From positions 1-6,056 of the forward strand of contig JAFBAJ010000574.1 of assembly GCA_019247865.1 (NCBI GenBank): a stretch of 6,056 nt of DNA, given 5' to 3'. Below the pieces are notes generated by a model that had not been told where the DNA came from, ran no database searches, and saw only the letters and a list, made by a program, of their open reading frames with translations. Shown in pieces: positions 5,676 to 6,056 of this stretch. The first letter of the stretch is position 1. Each line of letters begins with the position of its first letter. The position numbers were made by a program, and so were the translations under genes. This DNA comes from Acidobacteriota bacterium (GTDB lineage Bacteria > Acidobacteriota > Blastocatellia > Pyrinomonadales > Pyrinomonadaceae).

Positions 5676-5679
5676 CTCC
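5676..5679 (-). promoter_or_regulatory. Ribosome binding site of the NYN gene
   Basis: GGAG on the minus strand lies 11 nt before the ATG at 5664. The spacing is slightly long. It follows an AT-rich stretch (5680-5698) that might hold a -10 box; a TTGACC at 5735-5730 could serve as -35, but no -10 of good quality sits at 16-18 nt from it. Confidence 0.4.
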
Positions 5680-5737
5680 ATTAAATTTTTAAATATCTGC
5701 GCCTTAGAATGCCGCCACCCAATCGCTCAGGTCAAGT

Positions 5738-5766
5738 AAAAAAGAGGTGTCGCCGATTCAGCCGGC
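5738..5766 (-). terminator. Weak intrinsic terminator candidate
   Basis: On the minus strand a 4-bp GCCG/CGGC stem (5766-5763 with 5755-5752, 7-nt loop) spans the stop codon of the upstream partial gene and is followed after 8 nt by six T (5743-5738). The stem is short and the T-run is distant, so this is a weak call. This is the only intergenic gap without a long palindrome. Confidence 0.2.
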
Positions 5767-6056
5767 TTCTTTGCGCTCTGCGCCGAGGATGTCGCCCGTG
5801 ATGGAATCAACGTAAATCGACAGCGCGGGCGCACTGTCCACGAAAATCTCCCACGCGACGTGAAACTCCAGCAGCGGCTGCCCGCCGCCCGCCCGCGCGA
5901 TCGGATAGACGACCAGCTCGCGCACGCTGAGCCGTTCCTTCTCAGGCAGGGACAGGCTCTGCGCGTTGCCGCTCGCGTCCGTGTACGTGACGACGCGACC
6001 GGCGACGGCTTCGACGGTTTTGTCCGTCGTCAGGCGCTGCTGCGCCAGTCCGATAA
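5758..6056 (-). CDS. C-terminal part of a PepSY/FTP-like protein (partial)
   Basis: An open frame on the minus strand enters from the window edge and ends at TGA 5760-5758, giving 98 complete codons. The visible end reads RVVTYTDASGNAQ, then LSVRELVVYPIAR, LLEFHVAWEIFVD and finally LSIYVDSITGDILGAERK. The pattern 'lvYPi...L.f.vAWEifv....yVDs.TGdiL' is what PepSY and FTP (thermolysin-propeptide type) domains show at their C-terminal half. These domains usually are secreted or periplasmic inhibitors, propeptides or lipoproteins, but the start and any signal peptide lie outside the window. The protein ends about ten residues after the domain, so a peptidase C-terminal to it is excluded. GC-rich codon use like the neighbours supports a real gene. 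Confidence 0.65.
   Translation of the reverse strand, partial: IGLAQQRLTTDKTVEAVAGRVVTYTDASGNAQSLSLPEKERLSVRELVVYPIARAGGGQPLLEFHVAWEIFVDSAPALSIYVDSITGDILGAERKEAG

Overview
The window is a GC-rich bacterial chromosome segment with compact genes, all encoded on the minus strand. The composition, the short Rqc2-like protein with its 'GRAARDND' RNA-binding motif, and the style of the intergenic repeats remind me of Acidobacteriota, perhaps Blastocatellia/Pyrinomonadales. That placement rests on memory of similar sequences, not on a search, so it is tentative.

In the direction of transcription (high to low coordinates) the genes are: the 3' end of a gene with a PepSY/FTP-like C-terminus (5758-6056, cut by the window edge); a NYN/LabA-type PIN-like nuclease (4924-5664); a DUF2203 protein (4452-4829); a zinc-ribbon plus RDD membrane protein (2935-4164); a short RqcH/Rqc2-family protein (1400-2845); and a two-domain lipocalin-like CrtC/AttH protein (68-1252). 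They do not form an obvious single pathway. RqcH (ribosome-associated quality control) and the NYN nuclease are both RNA-related, but the gaps of about 90-290 bp, a sigma70-like promoter candidate in front of the RDD gene, and hairpins after each stop codon argue against one tight operon.

The most striking content lies between the genes. Five of the six genes are followed, within 0-17 nt of their stop codon, by an imperfect inverted repeat: A (1-60), B (1311-1382), C (2858-2922), D (4361-4452) and E (4843-4924). The five are not copies of one sequence. In C, D and E both arms are themselves built from tandem units of 7 nt, each element with its own heptamer. A has a 9-nt period. B is a near-perfect 27-bp palindrome whose arms are also self-complementary. 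The stop-proximal position of five unrelated palindromes, three with the same 7-nt architecture, is the best candidate for something undescribed here: an intergenic repeat class that may act as 3'-end or terminator structures, a mobile palindrome family, or a product of local repeat expansion.

No tRNA, rRNA, CRISPR array, insertion sequence or transposase gene was seen.
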